Under the pieces are notes generated by a model. The model saw only the letters and a program-made list of their open reading frames with translations, did no database searches and was not told the origin of the DNA. From NCBI GenBank assembly GCA_963693365.1, contig CAVNZM010000008.1:4278001-4342000 (forward strand): DNA of 64,000 bases, written 5' to 3'. Below, in pieces: positions 11,848-31,843 of this stretch; position 1 is the stretch's first letter, and each line of letters begins with the position of its first letter. The stretch is from Amoebidium appalachense (Eukaryota; Ichthyosporea). Position numbers and translations under genes: made by a program.

Positions 11848-12280
11848 GGTGAGTGCTGATCATGCAAACTCACGCATCCGTCGTGTTAGAGTCGACTTGG
11901 AAAGGAATGTGGAGCACATGACTTACACGCGCGGCGAGTATGATAGAAGCGGAGGGAGAGCAGCCAAGCTTTCCCAGCGTGAAAAGGCAGACATACGGGC
12001 AGAGCTTATTAGCTTCAAGCTGAACGAAATGGAGGTTCACCCAGACAGCAAACAATACCTTAACCTGTACAACAGGGCACGACGGGCTGTTAACCTAGCT
12101 ACCCTGGAGGTTGTGAGACAGAGGGAAGAGGAGGAGAATCAGAGCACCTACAACGAGATTTTCTCCAACGTTGTTGATAGGGAGACGCTCATTGTGCAGG
12201 TCCAATTTGCGGATCTGAGTGTTGCACACGAAAACCCACGGCAAGGGGGCGGAATTCTCAAGGAGAGCATTGCTGTGTAA
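11492..12280 (+). CDS. Intronless gene for a Ser/Pro-rich protein with a basic, helical C-terminal half; family not recognised
   Basis: The first in-frame ATG after a stop at 11432 gives 262 residues in one exon, unusual beside intron-rich neighbours. Residues 1-110 are rich in Ser, Pro and Thr and look disordered. From about residue 115 the sequence is charged and helix-forming. A TRGEYDRSGG patch is followed by a basic KLSQREKADIRAELISFKLN helix, then EMEVHPDSKQYLNLYNRARR and a Glu-rich stretch. A Y-D-R patch, a helix and an EMxVH element together look like a conserved module, possibly of a cytoskeletal or phosphatase regulator, but I cannot name it. Three TGATTGG boxes lie 1 kb upstream. 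The opposite strand is also open over the N-terminal half. Confidence 0.5.
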   Translation: MASYLSSLFTSSGESSFFSPLSSPFASPMVMRKPANTPPDSATDEVCATAGVCEPLHKHSSKHASPLINIPTAEVISWSAPSTPTTSSSLLSPPSSSGTFDSVFDIRSRELTVRRQDSTVSADHANSRIRRVRVDLERNVEHMTYTRGEYDRSGGRAAKLSQREKADIRAELISFKLNEMEVHPDSKQYLNLYNRARRAVNLATLEVVRQREEEENQSTYNEIFSNVVDRETLIVQVQFADLSVAHENPRQGGGILKESIAV

Positions 12281-15200
12281 AGCAAAGCCTTATATGTGAA
12301 TCTAATTCAGACGGTTGACTTGTTCATCTCCAGAAGGGATTGCAAGGAACCGAAGCTTCCAGGAGCTCTTACGCACCAGCTGCAATACTAGTGAAGAACT
12401 GTGAATCGGTTGCAAATGCCGCTGATGGATTGAAGGAAGAATTAGACTGGAGGCCGATATGGGGGCGGGAGCTAGGCGCCCTCTTTCCTAGAACAAGAAG
12501 AATGCCGGTTTTGTCGCTAGTTATGTAGAGTATTCTTAAGAGAGGAATTTTTTCTATCTTCCACAGTCCATTTTAGTACCTACTCCCAGCTAAGTTAGTG
12601 TGTGCTGATGATCCCACCGCACAACCGTTCTAGCTTTACGTGATAGCCATGCTCAAGCAGGGAATGCTTTTCGTACAAAAGGAAACAAATAGACGCTTTT
12701 TATATATAATTATGCTGGATTAAGTCCAGCCCGTATCAAGGAACAACACTGGCATCATGTTGTATAACAGGGCACGCACTCCTTGCCCTTCAAAGGAGTG
12801 CAAAAAAAAAAATAACAAATGAACTCGGTCATACTTGCCTTCTTCGTCCGTGCAACTACATATGCGCATCTTACGAAGTCTTTTGTCTATCTGTGTAAGA
12901 TCTGTATCATGTTGTGCAGCATCTGTATCATGTTGTGCAGCATTATCGGCAGTAAGCTTGCTTGAGGGTGGCAAGATATCGTCCGAAGGACTATGGCACC
13001 TTGGGCAGAGGAAAGGGCACGCTTAACACAAATGCCTATGAGCAGGACAGGCAGACCAAAAATACATGAGGGGCACTGCCAAGGCCGGCTATTATTATAC
13101 TAACACTAATGTTAGTATATAGTGTCAGAACAAATTATGCAGATAATGATATCTCACTCTCTCCCACGTGCAATGCTATGATTTTGTGTTGAATATGATA
13201 CGTGGCCTGGTTAATAAGTGCTTTAAAAAAAGGTCCCTGTGTGTGTCAATCGTAGTGCCGCTGATAGCATTCCGATGAGATATTGCCGCTCATATGACAT
13301 CCAGGATTCGTGATCCCGCCTGTTCTATCATCCTGCGGATTGCATAACTGTTGATTGATTGGTTGGATACGCACCGCCTAGATTCCGGTGTCATCCACAT
13401 CATCCGATGATGGATTGCGTTAGGCTTGCACTGAGCCTGTACAAATAGCTACTGTCTGGACAGTAGTCTTCGGGTTCGACAGCCACACCGATTCAATACA
13501 AGTGTGCCGCCATTTGTAGGTCTGCCCCCGACACTTGTGATGGACAGTGTGTGTGTGCCGTCACACACACTTAGCAGCATTAGACAGCCTTGTGGATAAG
13601 CTTGATCACCTTAGCTACGTTAGTACTAGTGTTAGGCTGCAAGTCACTAGCTGTCGTATTTGTGTGTTGTTGTAGTCGCGAGCCAGCGTGAGTTAATAAG
13701 AGCTTGGGTGACGACCCAATAGAACTGTGTAAAGACTTAGTCTGGGTGCCAGCCCCGTGTGTTTTAGATTAGTGAGACGAGAAAGATAGCTAGTTTAGTT
13801 GCCATCCTAGTAGCTAATGAGTGGAGTGCCGTCTCCGAAGATACAAGAGAGTAACACGGATAGTATAGTGTGAAAAGTTTTCTGACATATAGGAGGATAT
13901 GGGCATGGTTAATGCTGTGTAAATTGGGTACACCAGCACAAATAACATACAAAAACTCCCTTCTCCCCCAACATTCCGCTGTGAAATTCCACACACCATG
14001 CTCACAACTCTGCTCACAACAGCCTTCAGTACAGATTCTATAGGGAGCATACGCCAAGCAGCGGCACCAGTCAGATCCTGAGCAGCACGTGGGAAACCTC
14101 CGAAACTCTCACAATAATTTCAAGGCATGTCTATCGTTTCTGTATCCCAAAGCCTTTTCAGGTTCCGAATCGTGTAAAACGGAACACAAGCTAGGCTCCC
14201 CTATTTTCTTGCATGTCAGGTTCGAATTCACGAAAGACCTAACGAACGTGAAGCTTTTGTCATGAGTGTTCAAGAGACGAGCTCCACAGCCTCTTGAATG
14301 AGAAAAAGGACCAGTTTCACGTACATATTCACGTTCATAATGGGCACCTTACGTGCGTGGGCACAACTTGTATGTGTATATGTGTCATAAGTACACGGGA
14401 CATGACGTCCACGGCCCTCATGATGTGCGTGCCCCTACCCCGCACGGCGCACATGATGTGCGTAGAGTCTATTCGATCATGGGCACATGCATGATCAGTC
14501 AGGCATGCACATAATGCACATGTGTACATGTACACATACTTTGTAATATTTTGTGATTTCATCCTTGTGTTAACATGAATATCAGGTAAGCAAAAACTTC
14601 TAATATGTACGGCACGGAAACATGGCATGCGCAAAGGTAAGTGCCTATCAAAACCTGTAAGTGACACACTTCTTCGAGACTGTGCGTGTTGCGCGCGCTG
14701 CACGCGCTGCGCCCGCGTCAGCGGCCAGTGTGCGGCTGTATTGATACAGGATCTACAAGATCAAAGGTTTTAAGATTCTCTGGCAAATCTCTCAATGATT
14801 GGCCCAGGAGATCTAGATCTAGATCCTCTGCTGCTGGCGTCAGACTCATGATCAGCGCCTGCCTGTCCGTGCCTGAGCGGAGGAGCTCCGAGCGCGTCCG
14901 TGCACGTGGGACCGTCACGGAGTACTACACTGAGTAGCCTACGCGCTTGCGTGCGCCGGGTGCGCGTGTGGATGTATACATGTACGTGGCGACAGGCTGA
15001 CTCAGGCCTAGGCCTATTTGTAAAATTTTAGGCCTGTGCCGTTTGGCGGGTATGCATGCATGGGTGACTGCTTGGGCACAATCAGCTGCAGTGTCACTGA
15101 GTTGCATGAAGACTAACCTGTTTGTGTGTGTGTGTTAGTGCACATGTATGCGTGGTGCGTGCAAGTACTAGTGTACATGACGTGCGCGTGCTTGTGATGT

Positions 15201-15425
15201 GTATGTGTTCGAACGTTCATGCGTTATGCCACTGTCACTGTGTGACTGTTTACAGGTGTTTGTGCGTGTGTGTGTGCGTGCCAAAGGCTTCAGACCCGTA
15301 AGGCGTGCCCCTGCAAGGGGGCACGCAGAACCAAGAATTGGCTAGTATACTATATGGCAATTGTCAGTGATACTTTGCTCACACTTTTGAAGGCAACATC
15401 AAGGGGGACGTAGGTGCATGGATTA
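12281..15425. other. Low-repeat spacer with small inverted and direct repeats
   Basis: Unlike the rest of the window, this 3 kb has almost no long homopolymers. It contains a duplicated 21-base unit near 12900-12941, a 10-bp inverted repeat at 13096-13119, an 18-bp palindrome at 14520-14537 and a 9-bp GC-rich stem at 15303-15326. No convincing gene was found. One minus-strand ORF at 12720-12974 encodes the 21-base repeat as a doubled AAQHDTD, but has no other support. Confidence 0.5.
15303..15326. repeat. GC-rich hairpin, 9-bp stem
   Basis: GCGTGCCCC and GGGGCACGC flank a six-base loop. It lies about 315 bases before the membrane-SH3 start codon. It may be a structural RNA element or chance. 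Confidence 0.4.
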
Positions 15426-15518
15426 GATTGGCTAAGCCGGCACCGCTTTACTCTAGGGAAACATTTTGACGTTCTTCGCCAATCAAAAGCTGCCAAGTTT
15501 GCCATCACTATGACGTCA
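15426..15518 (+). promoter_or_regulatory. Promoter-like module before the membrane-SH3 gene (CCAAT boxes and CRE)
   Basis: GATTGGCT at 15426-15433, GCCAATCA at 15478-15485 and the full CRE palindrome TGACGTCA at 15511-15518 occur within 93 bases. They end about 125 bases before the start codon. In other eukaryotes CCAAT boxes bind NF-Y and CREs bind bZIP factors. No TATA box is evident. Confidence 0.45.
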
Positions 15519-15641
15519 CATTCCTGTGCGGATGGCCCAAAAAAACGACTCGGAAAAGGAAGACTGATTAACGGAAACAAAAAGGTCGTCTACATAGAGG
15601 ATACACAGTGTTGTGACGGTTAGGCTACAATCTAGGCAAAG

Positions 15642-16182
15642 ATGGAGTCGTTACCTAAGGGGGCTCTGCCCTTCTTTGGCTTGGCGGCAGTAACAGTGTA
15701 CGTCTTCGTCTGCCAGAGGCTTTTCAAGCAAGCAAATAAGCCCAAGCATTTTCCCATGTTTGTCCTTTTCATCTGTCTTGCAATCTTTGTTTTCGCTGCC
15801 TTTTCAGCTCAGAAAACCAATTTTCCGTCGCAGCTCTCAGCAACAAACACAGAGATTATTCAGCAGAAACTGCATCAAAGGGAACTCTGTCGCTCAGCTT
15901 TGAAACGAGGGGATGAAACAGGGGCGGAAGATGCCATTCTCGATAGCAGCCTTAGCAAGGAATTGGCAAGGAAGGGGAGGGAGCAGGGCCGTAAGAGTAT
16001 GGCAAAGATATTCCAGAAGGTTTTCGAGCCCGTGGCTTTTGGCGCTTTTGGTGCCATGTATTCAGCAGTGCCCCTGTTTGTGGTCATTCTTGCGCTGCTC
16101 AACAAGAACCTTGTAGGCGCCCCCCCTCCCCCCCTCCCCCCCCTCCCCCCCCCCCCCCGCCCCCTCCCCGTCCTCCCCCCTT

Positions 16183-16213
<31 letters not shown>

Positions 16214-16359
16214 ACAAACACACACACTATCGATCTATTCGTCTATACATCTATTTCTCCAAATTACTAATCCGTAAGATCCTAAAGTCATTAACGGCCA
16301 CCAACTTCTTTTCTGCCATGCAGTTACATCGTTTCCTCCCGTTCCCATCTTTGCTATAC

Positions 16360-16390
<31 letters not shown>

Positions 16391-18367
16391 ACCCCCCACC
16401 CCCCCCCTTCCTCCGCTGTTAACGCGATTTTTCAATCACTTGTGGGTCGTCATTTTCTCAGTGTTTCACTGGGTTTTACGTCTTTGCTGTTCTGTTTCCC
16501 CATCCCTCTTGTGCCATTTCGGGCCCGAAAACCAGGAATTGTGCGTGCCGCCATGGTGGCAGGTTCATAGCATAGTAAAAAATGGTTCTCTGATGACCAA
16601 CATCTTTTCGCCACACCAGCAGAAAATCCCACTACTCCTTCCCCGCCGCCCCCTCCTTTCCCTCAGATCCCTCTCCCCTCCCCCCGCTCCCCCCCCCTCC
16701 CCCCTCCCCCCCCCCTCCCCCCCAGACACACACACCCCTGTCTGGGTAAACTCACCTCAGATTCCCACTGACGATCTGCCCCCCCTCCCCTCTCCCCCCG
16801 GCGCCCGCCCCCCTCCCTCCTTTCAACGCCGCATCTCCCTTTCCTCCCCTCCCCTCCCCCTCCCCACCTCCCCCTCTCCTCCGGTCTCCTCGGCCTTCAA
16901 CCCAACCCCCACTGGCCTCCCCCCCACCTCCCCCCCCCCCCCCCTCCCCCCCCCCCCCCCCCTGCCCCCCTCAAAACCCACTCCTTCTAAACACCACACA
17001 CACAAACACCCACACATATCCAAACCCCCCTCCCCCCTCCCCTCCCTCCCCCCAACACACACACACGTACCAGACGTGGCACTACCAGTCGCATCTTGAG
17101 ACCGTCATGCCCATAGCCCTGCCCCTGACCGTTGCTGCCGGCATCATTACCTACATCGGTTTCTTTGGCATCATACAGCCCCTGCAGGCATGCAACCCCC
17201 CCCCCCCCCCCCTCCCCGCAGCAAAAAAAAAGAAAGAAAGGAAAAAAGAAAGAAAAACATACACCAGCACACGTGTCACACGGATGGTTGGAATTTCGGG
17301 TATGGTGCTCAAAACTTAAGAGACCCCCCTCCCACTCCCCCCTCCTCCCCCTCTCTCCCTCTCTCCCCCTTTCGCTGTCTCCCTCCCCCATCTTCCTTCA
17401 GAATGGGTTCATATAGTGTTGCATATTCTGTGTGTTCCTTCTTTGCATATCTGCATTACATTGTCCATTGTACGTTTTTTGCTTCTTACTGTGTGCCGCA
17501 CTCAAACCCCCCCCCCCCCCCCCCCCCCCCCCCTCTTCAAACTGCAATAGGCGCTTCTTTCGTCCTTTACCCCCCTTTTTTGCCTTCTGCTGTTTCTCTC
17601 ACCCCCCCCCCCCCCCCCTCCCCCCGCCCCGGGGTGTCCACCTTCCGGCTCTCCCTCTGCTCTCTCCTGCCCACCCACCCACTGTTCTCACCTCAGCCCA
17701 GACTCCTGCTCTCAGTTCTGGGTTTTTTTTTTATGCATCCCTTCCCGTCTATTTCTGGGTGCTCTCCCCCCCCCCCCCCTCCCCCCCACACACACATTCT
17801 CGCACCCAAACCCCTCCCCCCCCCCCCTCCCCCCCCCCCCCCCCCCCCTCCCCGTTATTTTCTCCCGATGCTGATTCATCTTCAAAATTACACACGATAT
17901 TGTATGTGAAGGAAGGTGTTAAATACCTGGAATTCTGTATATTATTTCCTACCGCATTTATCTGATCTTGAAAATTTCGCACTGTGTTTGATGATCCTAC
18001 TTTAGTAGACATTTACTCTTATAAGTACTAACCTATGCATATATGTGCAGTCGTCACGCTGCATCCGCACCAGTGGGCACTGGTACACGTACACTGTGAC
18101 GTCATACTGGCTGTTGGTCGTGTCGGGGCACCTTTTGGTCCGCAACGTGACCCTGGCATCCATGTACCTCGTGTGGGTGGCCATATACCAGGTGTGTGTG
18201 TGGGGGGGGGGGGGGGGGGGGGGGGGGGGAGGGGGGAGGGGGAGGGGGGAACCGATGTGTGTGTGTGTGGAGGGGGGGGGGGGGGGGTGGGGGGGGGTGG
18301 GGAGAGGATGGGTGAGTGTGTGGGTGTGTTTGGGGGCGGGAGGGGGGAGGTGTGTATTTGTGTGTGT

Positions 18368-18408
<41 letters not shown>

Positions 18409-19738
18409 TGTGTATGTGTGTGTGTGTTCGTGTGTGTCTTTTTTTTTGGGGGGGGGGGGGGGGGAGGGGGGAGGGCGGGGGAGATGGGTGTGTGGGGGGG
18501 GGATGGTGGGTGGGTTGGTGTTTGTGGGGGTAGGGGGGAGGGGGGGGGGGAGGGGGGGGGGGGGGGGGGGCGCAGTGGAGAGAGGATGAGTGACTGTGTG
18601 TGTTTATGTGTGTGGCGGGAGCGTGAGGGATGGGGGGGGGGGGGGGGGGGGAGGGGGATTGTAGGTGGGTGCGCGGGTGGCCATATTCCATTTGTTGTTG
18701 GGTGTGGGTAGAGGGAGGGGGGCTGGGAGAGGAAAGTGGTCGTGTGTGTGGATATGGGTATGGGTGTGTGTGTGGGTTGTCCTTATATAAGGTGTGCGCA
18801 TGGCGGGCTGGATGGGTGGGTGTCTTAGCGGTCATATACCCGGTGGGTGGGTGGGAGTTTGTAAGTGTTGGGGGATGGGTGGGTGATTGAGTGGGTGGAT
18901 AGCTGTGGGCGTGGGTAGGGTCATATTCAAGATATGGATAATTGTGCCTTTGCATGTTTATCTGTCCACCAAGCCCCCCCCCCCAAATAATAATATTAAT
19001 AATAATAATAATAATAATAATAAATAGAATAAAATAGATAAAAAAAACTCCATTCAGCTCTTGCTATATGTTGCAGGTTTTCACATTGTTTTATTCAACC
19101 CCCACTTAAATCAAATTTTTTTCTATCCCCTCCCCCCCCCCCCCTGATCCCCCCTGACCCCCAAAATACACGCGCACCACATGCATACATATACACATAC
19201 ACCCATATACCCCCCCCCCCCCCCCTCCCTCCCTCCCTCCCTCCCTCCCTCCCTCCCTCCCTCCCTCCCCTCAACACACGCGCGCACATAACCAATTTTA
19301 ACACACACGCACACACACACAAAAAAATAAAAAATAAAAACACGTACTGGCACAGATGGTGAGCCTCCAGGTACTCACAACCACTCAGCTGTATTTCCAC
19401 GATGAGCCAGAGGCCCTCGAAGGAATCATGTACGGGTGCATCGCCGTAATTTTTGAGAGCGGGGTTTTTTACGCCCTGGTGAAGAGCGTAGCTTGTACGG
19501 TCATTGAAAAACCCTGGTCGTTTGAGGAAATTTTGCAGATGCAGGGTTCGAAACCCGGGGGAGGAAACGAGGAGGAGGAGGAGGAGACAGGGGAGGAGGA
19601 GGGGCAGTCACTAAAGAGGAACGACTCGTTCGAGGAAACTGGTAAGTGGTGGTGTCTGTTCCCCCCCCCCCCCCCCCCCCCCCCCCCCCGTTTTTACAAT
19701 AGTTTATAGCCATTCCTGTCGCTTGTTTTGATTAACCA

Positions 19739-19773
<35 letters not shown>

Positions 19774-20355
19774 TCCCCAGTCCCCACCCCAACACAGCAT
19801 CAATACTTTTTCTGTACAAATCCCGCATGTAACCAATCTGAGCGCCTTTACCTATAATTATTGACAAACCGCCTCCCCCCCACCCTCTCCCCCTCCACAC
19901 AGACATGCACGCACACACACCCTACACTTACACACGTCCCTCACCCCACACCCCACACCCTACATCCCACACCTCGCCCATATCTGACACGAATGTACTT
20001 GTTTAACCCACATGCTCTCTCTCTTTTGTTTTACTTGCTGGTGATGTTCCTTTCATTGAAAATAAAAATAAAGTTTTTGTAAAACATAAAAAAAAAGCCG
20101 GAATATATCTGCATGGCTTTATGCGTTTGAATTAATTATTCATGACCTACTGTCGACCTCGCTCTCACACCCCAACCTCCCCTTGCCCTCTCTTCTCCCC
20201 CAACACTAGCACACACACACATACACGCGCACACACACACACACACACACGCACACACACACACACCAACACACACACACACACACACACACACACATTC
20301 ACACACTCACACACACAAACACACAAACACACACACACACACGCGCGCGCACACA

Positions 20356-20396
<41 letters not shown>

Positions 20397-20749
20397 TAGA
20401 GGCCAAAGTGGTAATGAACCACAAGGCCAACCCAGACGCAAGCCAACAGGAAGTTCATATCCGCACCGGGCAGAGGGTGGTCCTGCTGAGCGAAAGCCTA
20501 AATTCCAAAATGGCGGAAATTCAAATTTCAGGCCTGATACCCACATGGAGCATAGAGGAAAACCCCGATTCCGATACAGGTGTAGCCCAAAAACAGGCGA
20601 CGGTGATTGAAAATTTCGAAGCGGAGGCGGATACTGAGTTGACTGTTTCCAAGGGGGATTTGGTGTTTGTGGTGCAGCTGGGGGAGGAGGGATGGGTGGA
20701 GGTGATGGTGAGGGGGTGGGTGCCTAGCAGGTGCTTGCAGCTGCTGTAG
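15642..20749 (+). CDS. Multi-pass membrane protein with two C-terminal SH3 domains
   Basis: Six exons are proposed: 15642-16116, 16462-16562, 17074-17187, 18051-18191, 19356-19641, 20400-20749, giving 488 residues. Hydrophobic segments lie near residues 8-28, 37-56, 130-155, 160-180, 206-230, 245-277 and 298-325, so about seven passes. A basic loop occupies 60-125. Then come an acidic Glu-rich linker (about 350-365) and two SH3 folds. The first (374-422) is divergent. The second (about 437-488) is typical: [32 protein letters not shown] and the closing [10 protein letters not shown]. Phases agree only if introns 1 and 3 use GC donors (GTAG|GCGCCC and TGCAG|GCATGC). The plan recalls the yeast osmosensor Sho1 (four passes plus SH3), but the number of passes and the tandem SH3 differ. 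A plasma-membrane sensor or scaffold is likely; the family is not recognised. Exons 2 and 3 are the least certain. Confidence 0.78.
18026..18032 (+). promoter_or_regulatory. Perfect TACTAAC branch-site motif before exon 4 of the membrane-SH3 gene
   Basis: TACTAAC lies with its branch A 20 bases before the exon at 18051. ACTAACC also occurs 28 bases before acceptors at 6378 and 43864, supporting a conserved branch-site consensus. Confidence 0.6.
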
Positions 20750-20762
20750 ATGATAGGGAGTG

Positions 20763-20813
<51 letters not shown>

Positions 20814-20835
20814 CGTGCGTGCCTGCTTGTTGGTA

Positions 20836-20888
<53 letters not shown>

Positions 20889-21962
20889 TTCTTTCTTCCT
20901 TTTTTTTCTTTTTTTTCTTTTCTTTCTTTCTTTCTTTCTTTTTTTGTTTTGGGGGGGAGGAGGAGGGGGAGGGGGGGACAAAGCACACTGATTGTACTGA
21001 ATGTCTGACATTTTTGTGACTGTATTTATGTTTTATTTTTTCATTGGTGCATCTCTGCTTCTTGCTATAGGGTCTTTTCTTCATTCTTAATCTTTCTCAA
21101 ATATCATGTGGAACGAAAAAAGACAAAGGCTAATGTTATGCAAGGAGTAGCATTATATTAGCTATATGTAAACCAATCAAGCTTCGGTGGTGTGGTGTAA
21201 ATAAATCACCGGACTCCCACTCGGGAAAACAGATCTTGCTAGACAGATTACATTCTCTCATGCTATTTAGTCCACATATTGGTTGTAACACTTTCTATCG
21301 ACTTCTAGCAAAAAATATGTACAACGGTTAGGTGACGTACCCCACATTATGCAAGGGCAACATGACCTATCTGGAATAAACTATTACCACAAACCTGAAA
21401 TAAGCCCGAGTGTTGTGTTTGGTCCCCCCCCTCCCCCCCCCCCCCCCCCCCCCCTCCCCACCACCACCACCACCACCAAAAGGCACCACCATCACCCACC
21501 CCACGACTTTTCCTGTCCAGATTCCTGTCGATCTATGTCTCGTTGCGGTTATAACCATTCAACCCCTACTAAATAAGCTAAAAATAGACCGGGAATTTTC
21601 AGAGACATTTATTGGTTATGAACCAAAATACGTGCAAAAAACTGTGTCATTTTAGAACCCTTGAGCCCAACGGCTACTCCAAGCTCCACATTTCTCACGT
21701 CTAGAGGCCGAATTAAACGACCTAATTTCATTGGGGCCAGAAGGGGAGGGGGGCCGGGGGGAGGGGATAGTGGTGGTGGTGGTGGGGGGGGGGGGGGGGG
21801 GGGGGGGAGGGGGAGGGGGGAGGAGGGAGGGAAGGGAGGGGGGATCTTTGGTGTCATGTGCTTGTTCTTCTTGCTTGTCGTGCTGTGGCCATGGTGTGAA
21901 AGCGGTGGGTCAGGGTGATGTCGTGTCGACGTGATCACAAACACCTGCAACCTGTTTAACTC
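20750..21962. other. Spacer between convergent genes
   Basis: (TG)n-poly-G at 20765-20812, T-rich blocks to 20950, then about 450 unique bases, a poly-C block at 21425-21455 and a G-rich block at 21745-21842. No gene is recognised. A 3' exon of the minus-strand tropomodulin gene may reach into this area (see the entry at 21963). Confidence 0.5.
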
Positions 21963-22051
21963 CTAACAAGAACAAGTAAAAGGGGGGTTTGTGGGCGCCA
22001 AGAACAGACGAAAGGGATAGTGAGAACATTTTTCTCCGACATGTACATGAG
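21963..22051 (-). CDS. Possible terminal exon of the tropomodulin gene
   Basis: The acceptor CTTTAG| at 22052 and one left-over base from the exon ending at 22708 allow an in-phase exon of 28 residues and a stop ([14 protein letters not shown]...). It shows no resemblance to tropomodulin C-termini, so this is only a phase-consistent candidate. Confidence 0.25.
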
Positions 22052-22303
22052 CTAAAGTGGGAATATCGAGGAGCATGTTATCGATACATACTTTCCTGTG
22101 TATGTGCATGTGTGCGTGTGTGTGTGTGTGCGCGCGTTTGTATGTGTGTCTGTGTGTGTGTGTGTGTGTGTGGGCACCGGGGAATGGGTAATGGGGATGC
22201 ACATGGATCCGCATGTGTGTGTGTGAGCCTGTGTGTGCGTGTGTGTGTGGAGGGGGGGGGAGGGGGAAGAAGGGGCGGGGGGAGGGGGGGGGGGGGGGGG
22301 GAA

Positions 22304-22336
<33 letters not shown>

Positions 22337-22397
22337 GGGGGGGGCAGTAATGTGTGGCGCGGAGATCAGTGACCGACCTCTCGAGACTCTCTCTCTC

Positions 22398-22433
<36 letters not shown>

Positions 22434-22707
22434 CCCCCCCCTCCCCTCTCTCTCTCACTCCCCATCGATCCTTCCACCCCCTCCCCCCCCCCCTCCCCCC
22501 TCCCTCCTCCCCCCCCCGCCCTTGCCTCCCTCTCCCTACGTGTGTGTATATGTCGGGGTGGGGTGGGCTGGGCTGGGCTGGGGTGGGCTGGGTTGGTGGG
22601 GTTTTTATTTTATTTTATTTTAGTTTTTATTTTATTTTATTTATTTTTTTTTGGGGGGGGGGGAGGGGGGAGGAAGGGAGGGGGGGGGGGGGGAGGGGGG
22701 GGGGTAC

Positions 22708-30990
<8,283 letters not shown>

Positions 30991-31333
30991 CTGCCACGTT
31001 TGAAACAAGCATGAGCTAAAGGAGCAAAAAGCACCACCGTCTAGACTTTGAGCACGATTATTTTATGCCCCCCCCCCCCCCCTCCCCCCCCCCCCCCCCC
31101 CCCCCCCCTCCCCCCCTTCTCCCCCCCACCCTAACCCCCCGCCCAGCCCCTACCGACCCCCTCCCGCCCACCTCCCTTCCCCCCCTCCCCCTCCCCCTCC
31201 CCCCCCCCCCCCCCCCCCCCCCCCCTTCCCCTCCCCCTCCCCTCCCCCTCCCCCCTCCCCCCACCCCCCCAAAAAAAAAACGAGGAAGAAACGAAAAAGA
31301 AGAAAAAGAACATACACAGGCACTTGCATACAC

Positions 31334-31548
31334 ATATTCAAATTCCAATGTCTAGTGCTCCCCCTTACAACTGTTCGCTCTTCCACCTTGTGCCGTACAT
31401 TACTAGTCCTATGTCCCGGCCCGTCAATCTTTGCATTTCCCTGCAAGTCAAGAGCGGTACATACAGCATGTTTTGCTCTTTCCTGCACTATCATGACAAA
31501 GAGAACGTTTCAGTTCAAGCATTTCTTCCTGATGTCATGTCACTCTAG
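31334..31548 (+). other. Protein-like open frame of unknown status
   Basis: A plus-strand frame ends at TAG 31546-31548 and reads PVNLCISLQVKSGTYSMFCS, then FLHYHDKENVSVQAFLPDVM. Amino-acid composition is balanced, unlike the repeat-derived frames. It could be the last exon of an unseen plus-strand gene, but no upstream exon is visible and the family is not recognised. Confidence 0.3.
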
Positions 31549-31576
31549 GAGACAAGGCATCTCCGGATCCAAATGA

Positions 31577-31843
31577 TTCATGAAGACTTTTTATTACTCC
31601 CGTGAACACGAGCACAACAACGCCACACCCACCTGTGTGTGCTTGCCTATCACAGGTCACCTGGCAGAATCACGGACGACAACGTTTTGGGCATTATTTC
31701 TGATGATCAGTTCATGAAGACTTTTTATTACTCCGTGAACACGAGCACAACAACGCCACACCCACCTGTGTGTGCTTGCCTATCACAGGTCACCTGGCAG
31801 AATCACGGACGACAACGTTTTGGGCATTATTTCTGATGATCAG
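31577..31843. repeat. Tandem duplication of a 133/134-bp unit
   Basis: 31577-31710 and 31711-31843 are identical except for one C, starting TTCATGAAGACTTTTTATTA and ending TGATGATCAG. Near identity means a recent duplication or an assembly artefact. No coding role is established. Confidence 0.9.

Noticed and set aside
21180-21260. tRNA-like fold near CACCGGACTCCCACTCGG
   Set aside because: An anticodon-arm-like stretch is present but no T-arm (GGTTCRANNCC) or acceptor stem closes.
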